Part shown: piece after piece, positions 16,465-25,353 of the stretch | Numbering within the stretch: position 1 is the first letter of the stretch | Layout: each line of letters begins with the position of its first letter | Source of the DNA: Flavobacteriales bacterium | Lineage (GTDB): Bacteria; Bacteroidota; Bacteroidia; Flavobacteriales_E; Vicingaceae | DNA: 59,187 nucleotides | Direction of reading: 5' to 3' | NCBI GenBank assembly: GCA_026196775.1 | Contig: JAPHUD010000025.1 | Coordinates: forward strand, 1 to 59,187 | The notes under the pieces: model-generated | Databases searched by the model: none | Told to the model about the DNA's origin: nothing | Seen by the model: only the letters and a program-made list of their open reading frames with translations | Position numbers and translations under genes: made by a program

Positions 16465-18237
16465 ATGAAACACCTATCAGCATTACTCATTATCATTTTT
16501 ACCTTGTTTTTAACAACTAAAAACCAAGCTACTAACATCGATTACGAGGTAAGTATGAGCGAACCACATACCCATTACTTCGAAGTAAAGATGATTATTA
16601 AAAATCATCAAGAAAATGAAATTGATATTTATATGCCAACTTGGGCTCCCGGTTCTTACTTAATTAGAGAGTTTTCCAAAAGTGTTGAAGCTGTTTCTGC
16701 CAAACAAAGTTCTAAAGAATTAAACATAGAAAAAATTAATAAAAACACTTGGCGAATTGCCTCCAACAACAAATCTGACATTATTGTAACATATAAAGTT
16801 TATGCATACGAAATGAGTGTAAGAACTAGTTTCTTAGATGCTTCTCATGGTTATTTTAATGGAACCAGCATGTTTATGACTTACCAACCTGCTCAGAAAG
16901 AAATTTCTAAAGTAACCATACTTCCTTATAAAGACTGGAAAAAAGTAAGCACTGCTTTACCTAAAGCTAAAGGCGAAAAAGGTTTTGTTTATGTTGCCGA
17001 AAATTACGACATATTAGTAGATGCTCCTTTTGAAATTGGTAATCATGTAACTTTTGATTTTACTGCTGCAGGAGTATTGCATCATGTAGCAATGTATGGC
17101 GAAGGAAATTATAACATTGATACGCTAAAAAAAGACATGACAAAAGTAGTGGAAGCTTGCACCAATGTTTTTGGCGAAAATCCCAACAAAGAATATACTT
17201 TTATTATTCACAACCTTACCAGAGGAAGTGGCGGACTGGAACACCTCAGCTCTACTACCTTGCAAGTAAACAGATGGACATACAGCGGCTCTGCTTACAA
17301 AGGCTTTTTAAGTTTGGTTGCTCACGAATATTTTCATTTGTGGAATGTAAAAAGAATTAGACCTATTGAATTAGGACCTTTTGATTATTCTAATGAAAAT
17401 TACACTTCTCTACTTTGGGTAATGGAAGGCTTTACCAGTTATTATGATGAGTTACTGCTTTACAGAGCAGGTATTTATACCGAAGAAGAAATCTTAAGTA
17501 AATTCTCATCTTCTATTAATAGCATTGAAAACCAACCAGGAAACAAGGTTCAGCCGGTAGCTCATGCTAGTTTTGATGCTTGGATTAAAGCTTACCGACC
17601 AACTGAAAATAGCTACAACACTACTATTTCCTATTATACTAAAGGAAGTGTAGTTGCGAATATGCTCGATTTAATGATTATTAAAAATACCAAAGGAAAA
17701 AAATCATTGGATGATGTAATGAAACTCCTTTACAACAAGTATTACAAGGAAGAAAACAGAGGCTTTACTCCCGAAGAAATGAAAAAAACCTTAGAAGAAG
17801 TAAGTGGATTAAATTTAGATGATTTTTATAAAAAATACATTAACGGTACTGAAACATTCGACTACCCCACCCTATTTAGTTATGTTGGCTTTCAAGTAGA
17901 ACCACTTACCGAAAACAGTTTAGCTTTAGGGATTTCTCTCTCTGGAAATACAATAAGAACAGTTTATAGAAATTCTGCTGCTTATGATGGTGGCTTAAAT
18001 GTAAATGACGAAATTTTGGCAATAGACAACTATCGTTTTTCGGATAATTATGATGAAATAACTGAAAACAAAAAAGAAGGTGATTTGCTAAATGTATTAA
18101 TTAGTAGAGATAACCTTATTCAAACTATTAAAATACCAATGAAACCTAGAACCGTTATTAGGTATTATATTTTTAAAGCCGAAAGTGCTACTGAAGAAAT
18201 GAAAAATTTACACAAAAAATGGCTAATACAACTATGA
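16465..18237 (+). CDS. M61 family metalloprotease with PDZ domain
   Basis: An exported peptidase of the M61 (glycyl aminopeptidase) family. It has a Sec signal peptide (residues 1-22), an N-terminal beta domain (25-175), and a thermolysin-like catalytic domain with HEYFH at 287-291 and a third zinc ligand Glu321 in VMEGFTSYY. A PDZ domain follows at about 470-560. The length (590 aa) is typical. The stop codon overlaps the folA start in ATGA, so translation of the two is coupled although their functions are unrelated. The product is likely periplasmic or surface-located. Confidence 0.9.
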   Translation: MKHLSALLIIIFTLFLTTKNQATNIDYEVSMSEPHTHYFEVKMIIKNHQENEIDIYMPTWAPGSYLIREFSKSVEAVSAKQSSKELNIEKINKNTWRIASNNKSDIIVTYKVYAYEMSVRTSFLDASHGYFNGTSMFMTYQPAQKEISKVTILPYKDWKKVSTALPKAKGEKGFVYVAENYDILVDAPFEIGNHVTFDFTAAGVLHHVAMYGEGNYNIDTLKKDMTKVVEACTNVFGENPNKEYTFIIHNLTRGSGGLEHLSSTTLQVNRWTYSGSAYKGFLSLVAHEYFHLWNVKRIRPIELGPFDYSNENYTSLLWVMEGFTSYYDELLLYRAGIYTEEEILSKFSSSINSIENQPGNKVQPVAHASFDAWIKAYRPTENSYNTTISYYTKGSVVANMLDLMIIKNTKGKKSLDDVMKLLYNKYYKEENRGFTPEEMKKTLEEVSGLNLDDFYKKYINGTETFDYPTLFSYVGFQVEPLTENSLALGISLSGNTIRTVYRNSAAYDGGLNVNDEILAIDNYRFSDNYDEITENKKEGDLLNVLISRDNLIQTIKIPMKPRTVIRYYIFKAESATEEMKNLHKKWLIQL

Positions 18238-18740
18238 TAGTGTCTCTAATTGTAGCTGTTGCCGAAAATAATGTTATCGGTAAAGACAACACCCTTATAT
18301 GGCACTTGCCTAAAGATATGCAGTTTTTTAAACTAACTACGCTAAACCATCATATTATTACCGGTAGAAAAAATTATATTTCTATTCCTGAAAAATTTCG
18401 TCCACTTGCTAATAGAACCAACATAGTACTTACCCGACAAAATGATTTTACAGAACAAAGTTGCGTAATTCTAAATTCGTTAGAAGCGGCTATTGAATTT
18501 GCTAAAAGAAATAACGAAACAGAAGTTTTTATTATTGGTGGTGGACAAATTTACAAAGAAGCTTTAGATAAAAATTTAGTAGACAAAATGTATATTACTC
18601 ATGTTCACCAAGCTTTTGAGGGCGACACCTTTTTTCCTGAAGTAAATATAGAAAAATGGAAAAAAATAAGTGAGGAACATCACAGCAAAGATGAAAAACA
18701 TGCTTATGATTTCAGTTTTTGTGTTTATTCTAGAATTTAA
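18234..18740 (+). CDS. folA: Dihydrofolate reductase
   Basis: Reduces dihydrofolate to tetrahydrofolate with NADPH. I place the start at the ATG at 18234, not 18219. It forms an ATGA overlap with the M61 stop, and the protein then begins MIVSLIVAVAENNVIG, the conserved first strand. That gives 168 aa. Substrate-site and cofactor motifs are LIWHLPKDMQFFK, ITGRKNYISIP, and FIIGGGQIYKEAL; the C-terminal strand ends in DFSFCVYSR. Confidence 0.93.
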   Translation: MIVSLIVAVAENNVIGKDNTLIWHLPKDMQFFKLTTLNHHIITGRKNYISIPEKFRPLANRTNIVLTRQNDFTEQSCVILNSLEAAIEFAKRNNETEVFIIGGGQIYKEALDKNLVDKMYITHVHQAFEGDTFFPEVNIEKWKKISEEHHSKDEKHAYDFSFCVYSRI

Positions 18741-18839
18741 CCAAACAATATTAACTTAAAGTTATCTCATTAACATTAAGATTAAAAAGGTTTAATAAGT
18801 CGATAAAGTTAGCTTAACTCAACAAAAACAAAGTAGTTC

Positions 18840-18847
18840 TACTTTTG
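18840..18847 (+). promoter_or_regulatory. -7 element abutting the response regulator start
   Basis: TACTTTTG matches TAnnTTTG and ends only 5 bp before the ATG at 18853. If used, the mRNA would be leaderless or nearly so. No clear -33 TTTG is present. Confidence 0.35.
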
Positions 18848-18852
18848 GGTTA

Positions 18853-19545
18853 ATGTTAAAACCTAACCACATACTACCTTCTATTGCTATTGTTACCAGC
18901 AATGAAAAAAAACTAAAAAGTACTCAATCATTTTTTAAAGAGAAAAGAATTAACATTGCTATTATTATCATTACTGAAAATACGCCCTTGGAACTTGTTA
19001 CCCAAAAGCAATATGATGTTTTTTTGGTGGAGCTACAGCTTGCTCAATTTGATGGTATAGAAGTTTGTGAAATCATTAAAACTAAATTTGAAAACACTAG
19101 TGTACTACTTGTATCTGAAGAAACTCAAGAATACATTCAGGTAGAAGCTTATAAAGCAGGAGCAGATGATTTTATTTCTCCAACCATACAACCCAAATTA
19201 CTATTAAAAAAGATAGATGCTTTACTAAAAAGAAAAACCATAACAAAAAACAAATCAAAATCGAATATTTACCACAACTCTATAAAAGTAAACAGAGAAA
19301 GTTATTTAATTGAAAAAGATAACCAAGAAATTTCTCTTCAAAAAAAACAGTTTGAATTACTTTATCTTCTCATAAGCAATCCTAAAAGAATTTTTACTAG
19401 AGATGAACTCTACCATTCTGTTTGGGAAAACACAGATAATAACAACCCTAGAATTATTGATGTACACATCAGAAAGATCAGAGAAAAAGTAGGTGAAAAC
19501 ATCATCAAAACCATTAAAGGTAGAGGTTACCGTTTTGCTGAATAA
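18853..19545 (+). CDS. OmpR-type response regulator with degenerate receiver
   Basis: A 230-aa DNA-binding regulator. Residues 130-228 are a winged-helix OmpR domain (ISLQKKQFELLYLL, RDELYHSVW, RIIDVHIRKIREKVG, TIKGRGYRF). Residues 10-125 align with a receiver domain, but the key residues are missing. The acidic pair is Thr15-Ser16, the phospho-acceptor Asp is Glu60 (in FLVELQL), and the conserved Lys position is Pro110 (GADDFISPT); only Ser88 at the Thr/Ser position remains. It is therefore probably not phosphorylated normally and may be constitutively active. No histidine kinase is nearby. Confidence 0.85.
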   Translation: MLKPNHILPSIAIVTSNEKKLKSTQSFFKEKRINIAIIIITENTPLELVTQKQYDVFLVELQLAQFDGIEVCEIIKTKFENTSVLLVSEETQEYIQVEAYKAGADDFISPTIQPKLLLKKIDALLKRKTITKNKSKSNIYHNSIKVNRESYLIEKDNQEISLQKKQFELLYLLISNPKRIFTRDELYHSVWENTDNNNPRIIDVHIRKIREKVGENIIKTIKGRGYRFAE

Positions 19546-19605
19546 TTCAAAATTTTATCTTTTCTTTTTACTTATTTTTGCACTTCAAATCAAAAAAAAG
19601 TAACA

Positions 19606-20892
19606 ATGAATGTATTGGTTTTAGGTTCAGGAGGAAGAGAACATGCATTGGCATGGAAAATTAATGAAAGTAAACTACTTACAAAACTTTTTGTAGCTCC
19701 CGGAAATGCGGGAACAGCTTCGTTTGCCACCAATTTAAATATTAATGTAAATGATTTCGATACGATAAAAAAAATAGTGTTGGAAAACAATATTTCACTG
19801 GTAGTTGTTGGTCCTGAAGATCCTTTAGTAAATGGCATTTGCGATTTTTTCCTTGCAGATAACGAGCTTAAAAACATTGGCATTGTTGGTCCTCAAAAAG
19901 ATGGTGCAGAATTAGAAGGTAGCAAAGAATTTTCTAAAAAATTCATGATTAAACATAATATACCTACCGCTCAATACCAATCTTTTACCGCAGCAACTTT
20001 AGATAATGGATTAACCTTTTTGGAAACATTATCCCCTCCCTACGTTTTAAAAGCTGATGGCTTAGCAGCAGGAAAAGGTGTTGTAATTTTAGATGATTTA
20101 ACCGAAGCCAAAAACGAATTGACAGAAATGCTAAGCAATAAAAAATTTGGAGAAGCATCTGCCAAAGTAGTTATTGAAGAATTTTTATCAGGCATAGAAC
20201 TTTCTGTATTTGTATTAACCGATGGCAATAGTTATAAAATATTACCCGCAGCCAAAGACTACAAAAGAATTGGAGAAGGCGACACAGGCTTAAACACGGG
20301 TGGTATGGGAGCTATTTCTCCTGTTCCTTTTGCTGATGAAAATTTCTTGTCTAAAGTAGAAGAACAAGTTGTAAAGCCAACTATTGAAGGATTAAAAAAA
20401 GAAAATATTAACTACAAAGGTTTTATTTTTATTGGCTTAATGAACAACAACGGAAATCCTTTTGTAATTGAATATAATGTTAGGATGGGTGACCCAGAAA
20501 CAGAAGTTGTAATTCCAAGAATTGAGTCTGATTTGTTAGATTTATTCTATGGAGTAGCTACTCAAACCCTCCACGAAAAAGAAATAAAAATTAATCCCCA
20601 AACAGCTACAACAGTAATGTTAGTATCCGGTGGATACCCCGAAACTTATGAAAAAGGAAAAGTGATAACTGGATTGGAAAATATTGAAGAAAGCACTATA
20701 TTCCATGCAGGAACAACAATAAAAGACAACCGAGTAATAACCAATGGCGGAAGAGTTATTGCCGTTACTTCATTTGGCAATTCTTTAGAAGAGGCATTGG
20801 AAAAATCTTTTAAAAATGCGGAAAAAATTCAGTTTGAAAAGAAGTACTACAGAAAAGATATCGGACAAGACCTGCTAGCCTATAAAAATTAA
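19606..20892 (+). CDS. purD: Phosphoribosylamine-glycine ligase
   Basis: ATP-grasp enzyme for the second step of purine synthesis, joining glycine to phosphoribosylamine. The 428-aa protein shows the N-terminal MNVLVLGSGGREHALAWK, the ATP-binding YVLKADGLAAGKGVVI near residue 145, GDTGLNTGGMGAISPVP near 225, and EYNVRMGDPETEV near 287. A TATTTTTG -7-like box lies at 19573-19580. The outer-membrane barrel gene and ubiX follow closely on the same strand. Confidence 0.96.
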   Translation: MNVLVLGSGGREHALAWKINESKLLTKLFVAPGNAGTASFATNLNINVNDFDTIKKIVLENNISLVVVGPEDPLVNGICDFFLADNELKNIGIVGPQKDGAELEGSKEFSKKFMIKHNIPTAQYQSFTAATLDNGLTFLETLSPPYVLKADGLAAGKGVVILDDLTEAKNELTEMLSNKKFGEASAKVVIEEFLSGIELSVFVLTDGNSYKILPAAKDYKRIGEGDTGLNTGGMGAISPVPFADENFLSKVEEQVVKPTIEGLKKENINYKGFIFIGLMNNNGNPFVIEYNVRMGDPETEVVIPRIESDLLDLFYGVATQTLHEKEIKINPQTATTVMLVSGGYPETYEKGKVITGLENIEESTIFHAGTTIKDNRVITNGGRVIAVTSFGNSLEEALEKSFKNAEKIQFEKKYYRKDIGQDLLAYKN

Positions 20893-20929
20893 TTTGTTTA
20901 ACTTTAACAGTTATCAACTTAAAATTCAA

Positions 20930-21562
20930 ATGAAGAAACTACTTTTAATAGCACTTATTTTTATTGGGTTTAATGGTTTTTCACAAACTTTTAAATCAGG
21001 AGCTATTTTAGGCGTTAGTGCTGCTCAGGTTGAGGGTGATGGTTATGGTGGGTACAAAAAACCGGGATTAATACTTGGTGCATTCACCAATACCGATTTT
21101 TCAGATCATGTTTCTATGCAGTTTGAAATTTATTATATTGGTAAAGGAGCTAGAAAAGTTCCTGATCCAGCCAATGGAGATTTTAGATCATTTAACTTAC
21201 GTCTAAATTATTTAGAAATTCCATTAGTAGTAAGGTACCGACACAAATCTTTCTTTTTTGAATTAGGTGGGTATTACGGCTACTTGCTAAATGTAAAAAT
21301 GGAAGACCAATTTGGTGAAGTAAATATTCAACAAAATCCTTATCCTTTTAAAAGTGCTGATATTGGTGGTGTTTTAGGACTAGAATACCATATTAATGAT
21401 AACTTTATTGTCAACTTTAGAACTAAAAACTCATTGGTTCCTATTAGAGATTTTAACAATTTAGATCAAAATATAGGATTTTTAAATAAGCTATTCAACA
21501 GAGGTTGGTACAATGTTGATTTAAACTTTAGTATTCGTTATCAATTAATCGGTAAAAACTAA
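20930..21562 (+). CDS. Outer-membrane beta-barrel protein (PorT-family-like)
   Basis: I start it at the ATG at 20930; an upstream TTG would add 12 residues before a complete signal peptide (MKKLLLIALIFIGFNGFSQ). The mature part, about 190 aa, is made of amphipathic strands with aromatic girdles and ends in an aromatic/hydrophobic strand (FSIRYQLIG). This fits the small outer-membrane barrel family that includes PorT-like proteins, but nothing proves that it is the T9SS component PorT itself. It lies between purD and ubiX (3-bp gap). Confidence 0.75.
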   Translation: MKKLLLIALIFIGFNGFSQTFKSGAILGVSAAQVEGDGYGGYKKPGLILGAFTNTDFSDHVSMQFEIYYIGKGARKVPDPANGDFRSFNLRLNYLEIPLVVRYRHKSFFFELGGYYGYLLNVKMEDQFGEVNIQQNPYPFKSADIGGVLGLEYHINDNFIVNFRTKNSLVPIRDFNNLDQNIGFLNKLFNRGWYNVDLNFSIRYQLIGKN

Positions 21563-21565
21563 TCC

Positions 21566-22123
21566 ATGGAAAAAAGAAAAATTGTTGTTGCTATTACAGG
21601 TGCTTCAGGTGCTATTTATGCCGAGTTATTACTGAAATTTTTATCGCAACAACAACATATTAAAGTTGGAGTAATTATGTCTGACAATGCAAAAACTGTT
21701 TGGCAACATGAACTTAATAATGAAAATTTTTCTGATTTTCCATTTACTTTTTATCATAAAAATGATTTTAACGCTCCTTTTGCTTCGGGTTCAGCAAAGT
21801 ACGATACTATGGTTATAATTCCTTGTTCTATGGGAACTTTAGGAAGAGTTGCTAATGGAATTTCCAATGATTTGCTTACCCGAGCTGCTGATGTTATTTT
21901 AAAAGAAAGACGAAAGTTGGTTTTAGTGGCCAGAGAAACACCTTACAACCTCATTCATATCAATAATATGAAAACGGTAACAGAAGCCGGAGGTATTATT
22001 TGTCCTGCAACCCCCTCATTTTATAGCCAACCAAGCACTATAGAAGCAGTTGCTAAAACTGTGGTAGATAGAGTAATTGATTTAATTGGGTTGGACAGCA
22101 AATCTTATCGTTGGGGAAAATAA
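21566..22123 (+). CDS. ubiX: Flavin prenyltransferase UbiX
   Basis: UbiX joins dimethylallyl phosphate to FMN to make prenyl-FMN, the cofactor of UbiD-type decarboxylases. The 185-aa protein has the flavin-binding start VVAITGASGAIYAELLL, the central VIIPCSMGTLGRVANGISNDLLTRAADV, and RRKLVLVARETPYN plus GGIICPATPSFY, all family hallmarks. It follows the barrel gene by 3 bp and ends just before a terminator. Confidence 0.95.
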   Translation: MEKRKIVVAITGASGAIYAELLLKFLSQQQHIKVGVIMSDNAKTVWQHELNNENFSDFPFTFYHKNDFNAPFASGSAKYDTMVIIPCSMGTLGRVANGISNDLLTRAADVILKERRKLVLVARETPYNLIHINNMKTVTEAGGIICPATPSFYSQPSTIEAVAKTVVDRVIDLIGLDSKSYRWGK

Positions 22124-22127
22124 AAAA

Positions 22128-22150
22128 ACAGGACTTCCGTCCTGTCTTCT
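22128..22150 (-). terminator. Shared terminator between ubiX and the M43 protease gene
   Basis: A perfect 7-bp stem, ACAGGAC (22128-22134) and GTCCTGT (22139-22145), with a 4-nt loop. On the minus strand seven T follow, a classic intrinsic terminator for the protease gene. On the plus strand the tail is CTTCTCTT, a weaker terminator for ubiX. Confidence 0.85.
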
Positions 22151-22175
22151 CTTATTAAAATCATGCTTAATTATA

Positions 22176-23516
22176 TTATTTCACTATTATTTTTTGAGTA
22201 ACTGAAGCTATTTTAGACTGAATATTTACAAAGTAAATTCCTTGTTTGTTAATTTGATATTGATTTTTACCTAATACAACAGGCTGTATAGTCTGTCCTA
22301 AACCATTATAAAAAGTAATTTTTAAATTTTCATTTTCAGTAGTAGAAATATTGATAATTCCTGTTGATGGGTTTGGATAAATAGTTACTTTATCAGCAAA
22401 ATTATTTTCTTCAATACCAACAACACAATTAGAAAGAGCAGGAGAAGTCAATAATCCATTTCTTTCATTTTGTAACACACTTCTCATAATTCCTATTTGT
22501 CCGTTAGTAAAACTATTCTGACAAGTTTGATCTGAATAATCCATATAATTTTCTACCATATCAGGCAAATCACCAGCTCCAGAAATAGTATCTGTACAAG
22601 AATTTCTAGTTGTAACACAACCTTGCTGAGATTGATCGCAATTTGGTGTATCATTTAATCCATCATCATCACCACAAATACTACCAAAAATTCCTCCAAA
22701 AGTATTTTCAGCAGTATGTCTCACACCTAAATAATGACCAACTTCATGCGTAACCGTTCTTCCATTTACCACAGTTGCAGTCATTGCTGCCGGGTTATTT
22801 CTTCCAAAAGCACTATAATGAATAATAGCTCCATCTGTTAATTCAGGTGGGATAGAGTTTGCTGGCCAATTAGATAGTCCTGCTGGTGGAGTTGCAACAC
22901 CTAACAATGAAGGAGTAGCACTACCCCCATTAATGTCACCCACCCAAATATTTAAATATTCTGATGTATTCCAAGCATCAGATCCTCCTTGGCTAGTATT
23001 TTGTATTTTAGCAATAGACGCCATATCAGGTAAAAAACCTCCACCAAATGTCGTAGATGTCTGTACTCTTACAATCCCATTAGTAGGATTCCCATTAGTA
23101 TCTATACAAGCCAATTGAAATTCAATTTGTGCATCTCCTACAACAGGAGCAAACCCAGGTCTCATATTTACAGTATCTGCATTTAATCTTCTAAAATCTT
23201 CATTCAAGACATTAATTTGTTCAATTAATACACTATCATCTAAGTTTTCTTGTGGATTATTGGAATTCCATACAACATGAAAAACTACAGGTACAACATA
23301 AATTGACTTATCATTTTTATTTTGCTTAGCATTCGCCTCAATTACCCATTGCTGATAAGCATCATTAATTTGTTGTTTGTAATAAGGGTTTTTCTGATTT
23401 AAATATTCTACTGCATGATTAAACCCACATTTCTCAGGCTGTTGTTGAGCCTGAACAGATAGAGATGTTATGCCTGCCAAACAAAATAATGCAAAAAGCT
23501 TGTTAAATAATTTCAT
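22176..23516 (-). CDS. Secreted M43 (pappalysin-like) zinc metalloprotease with T9SS sorting domain
   Basis: An exported protease of 446 aa. It has a signal peptide (residues 1-23), an N-terminal VVPVVFHVVW strand typical of M43 enzymes, and the extended zinc motif HEVGHYLGVRH at 257-267. The Met-turn region around NYMDYSDQTC lies downstream. Residues about 377-446 are a type A T9SS C-terminal domain (IYPNPSTGIINIS ... QKIIVK), so it should cross the outer membrane by T9SS and be processed there. It is monocistronic, with a good terminator. Confidence 0.92.
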   Translation of the reverse strand: MKLFNKLFALFCLAGITSLSVQAQQQPEKCGFNHAVEYLNQKNPYYKQQINDAYQQWVIEANAKQNKNDKSIYVVPVVFHVVWNSNNPQENLDDSVLIEQINVLNEDFRRLNADTVNMRPGFAPVVGDAQIEFQLACIDTNGNPTNGIVRVQTSTTFGGGFLPDMASIAKIQNTSQGGSDAWNTSEYLNIWVGDINGGSATPSLLGVATPPAGLSNWPANSIPPELTDGAIIHYSAFGRNNPAAMTATVVNGRTVTHEVGHYLGVRHTAENTFGGIFGSICGDDDGLNDTPNCDQSQQGCVTTRNSCTDTISGAGDLPDMVENYMDYSDQTCQNSFTNGQIGIMRSVLQNERNGLLTSPALSNCVVGIEENNFADKVTIYPNPSTGIINISTTENENLKITFYNGLGQTIQPVVLGKNQYQINKQGIYFVNIQSKIASVTQKIIVK

Positions 23517-23649
23517 AGTTTGTTATTTTTATAAAAGTTAATTTAAAATTTCGTTGTGCGAATTTAATTACTGAAAATAAAAATACAAAACAGATAAGAT
23601 ATTTGTAAATTACAAAAACCTATTGAAAATCATAATCCTAAAATAAAAG

Positions 23650-24153
23650 TTAGATGCATTTAAAATAATCAAAAGGCTCTAAACAATCTTTACATTGATA
23701 CAAGGCTTTACATGCTGTTGAACCAAATTGACTTTTAAGCTCAGTATTTTTTGAACCACATTGAGGACATTGAACTTCTTTAGGAGCTGAACCAAATAAT
23801 ACACCTTTATCTTGGGTGCCTTTTACAGGGGGAGCAATTCCATAATCTTTGAGTTTTTGCATAGCTGCCTCACTCATCCAATCGGTTGTCCAAGCAGGGG
23901 TATAAACCATTTTAATTGCTGCATTTTCAATGCCATTATCATGAAGTGTTTTTAAGATATCATCTTCAAACATTTTCATAGCGGGACAACCAGTGTAAGT
24001 TGGTGTAATAGTAACTATAACTTTATCTTTTAACACCTCCACTTTCCTTAAAACCCCTAATTCTTCAATGGTTATAACAGGAATTTCAGGGTCTGGAATT
24101 TGAGCTATCATATCCCAAATAGCTTGTTCTGTATATTTTTCTTTCAAATTCAT
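23650..24153 (-). CDS. paaD: 1,2-phenylacetyl-CoA epoxidase subunit PaaD
   Basis: A MIP18-type maturation protein thought to help assemble iron-sulfur/diiron centres of the PaaABCE epoxidase. Residues 1-100 contain PDPEIPVITIEELGVLR and the conserved TPTYTGCPAMKMFEDDI. The C-terminal zinc-ribbon-like part has CPQCG and CKDC pairs near residues 132-158. At 167 aa it has family length. It is the last gene of the paaABCD run and follows paaC by 21 bp. Confidence 0.93.
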   Translation of the reverse strand: MNLKEKYTEQAIWDMIAQIPDPEIPVITIEELGVLRKVEVLKDKVIVTITPTYTGCPAMKMFEDDILKTLHDNGIENAAIKMVYTPAWTTDWMSEAAMQKLKDYGIAPPVKGTQDKGVLFGSAPKEVQCPQCGSKNTELKSQFGSTACKALYQCKDCLEPFDYFKCI

Positions 24154-24174
24154 ACCTTAAAAATACTACATAAT

Positions 24175-24936
24175 CTACCAAGTAGCATCAGGATAGGCTC
24201 TTTGTAAATATTGCATATCAGTAAGTAGATGACCTAAATATTCTGAGTGCATTCCTTGCAATCTACCCGTTTGCATGTAATCGTCTTTTGGTCGTTGCAA
24301 AGTAGCTCGTTGTAGTACTTCGTTTACCGTACTATCCCAATTTTTCTTTATATCATTCAAATCTACTGCAACCCCTGCTTTAATTAAGATATCATCTACT
24401 TCATTCATCTCAAATAAATCTCCGGTAAACATCCATAAATCATCAAAAGATTGTTGAATTTTTTGGTGACTTTCTTCGGTTCCATCACCCAAACGCACTA
24501 CCCATTCACCAGTATGACGTAAATGGTAAGCAATTTCTTTAATAGACTTTGCAGCATGAGCAGCAATAGTTTCATCTTTACTATTTTTTAATGCAGTATA
24601 TAAATGATACAAAAAAGCATCATGTAAAAAATTTCTAGCAATAGTATCACCAAAATGTCCGTTAGGTCTTTCTGAGAGTAGGGTGTTGTAATATTCTCTT
24701 TCACTTCTTCTATAGGCTAAATCATCTTCTGTATTGCCTTTACCCTCTAAATTAGCAGCATAAGTCAACATGGTTCTTGCTTGTCCGAATAAATCTAAAG
24801 AAACATTGGTAAGTGCAATGTCTTCTTCTAATGTAGGTCCATTGCTACACCATTCGGCCATTCTTTGTCCTAATATTAAACTAGAATCTCCTAATCTTAA
24901 GCAGTAATTTATCAATGCATCTTGTTGTGTCATCAT
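24175..24936 (-). CDS. paaC: 1,2-phenylacetyl-CoA epoxidase subunit PaaC
   Basis: The 253-aa structural partner of the catalytic subunit PaaA in the ring epoxidase. It has a ferritin-like all-helical fold. Typical segments are YCLRLGDSSLILGQRMAEWC near the N-terminus, DLFGQARTMLTYAA near residue 49, ARNFLHDAFLYHLY around 101 and KEIAYHLRHTGEWVVRLGDGT around 131. It lacks a full diiron ligand set, as expected for PaaC. It lies in the operon paaA-paaB-paaC-paaD. Confidence 0.94.
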   Translation of the reverse strand: MMTQQDALINYCLRLGDSSLILGQRMAEWCSNGPTLEEDIALTNVSLDLFGQARTMLTYAANLEGKGNTEDDLAYRRSEREYYNTLLSERPNGHFGDTIARNFLHDAFLYHLYTALKNSKDETIAAHAAKSIKEIAYHLRHTGEWVVRLGDGTEESHQKIQQSFDDLWMFTGDLFEMNEVDDILIKAGVAVDLNDIKKNWDSTVNEVLQRATLQRPKDDYMQTGRLQGMHSEYLGHLLTDMQYLQRAYPDATW

Positions 24937-24988
24937 ATAATATTGTAATTTTTAAATCAATAAATAGTTTAGGAAGCTAACCTGGAAC

Positions 24989-25285
24989 TCAAATATGCTT
25001 CGCTCCTTCCGGCATAACATAATGCGTAGGATGTCTGTAAATTTTATCGTCTGAAGGATCAAAAAATGATTCGCTATCTTCAGGCAATGATGAAACTATA
25101 AAATTTGAAGGTACAACCCAAATACATGTTCCCTCGTTTCTTCTAGTGTATAAATCTCTAGCATTTTGTAATGCCATTTCTTTGTCTGTTGCATGTAAAC
25201 TTCCTGCATGTTTATGAGGTAATCCTGGTTTGCTTTGTACAAAAACTTCCCAAACATCTCCTTGATTATCTTTAATATTATCCAT
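24989..25285 (-). CDS. paaB: 1,2-phenylacetyl-CoA epoxidase subunit PaaB
   Basis: A 98-aa small subunit of the phenylacetyl-CoA epoxidase that bridges PaaA-PaaC heterodimers. The family pattern WEVFVQSKPGLPHKHAGSLHA is at residues 11-31, ALQNARDLYTRRNEG near 39, and CIWVVPSN near 54. The operon context is unambiguous, 52 bp from paaC and 68 bp from paaA. Confidence 0.94.
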   Translation of the reverse strand: MDNIKDNQGDVWEVFVQSKPGLPHKHAGSLHATDKEMALQNARDLYTRRNEGTCIWVVPSNFIVSSLPEDSESFFDPSDDKIYRHPTHYVMPEGAKHI

Positions 25286-25353
25286 AAATCTTTATTTTTT
25301 TCTAAAATTATAATTCTTAAATAAGGTTCTCCTTTTGGAGAGTGTTGGGTGGA

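Noticed and set aside
20894-20929. TTG start 12 codons upstream for the outer-membrane barrel
   Set aside because: It would put polar residues ahead of a complete signal peptide that starts at the ATG at 20930.
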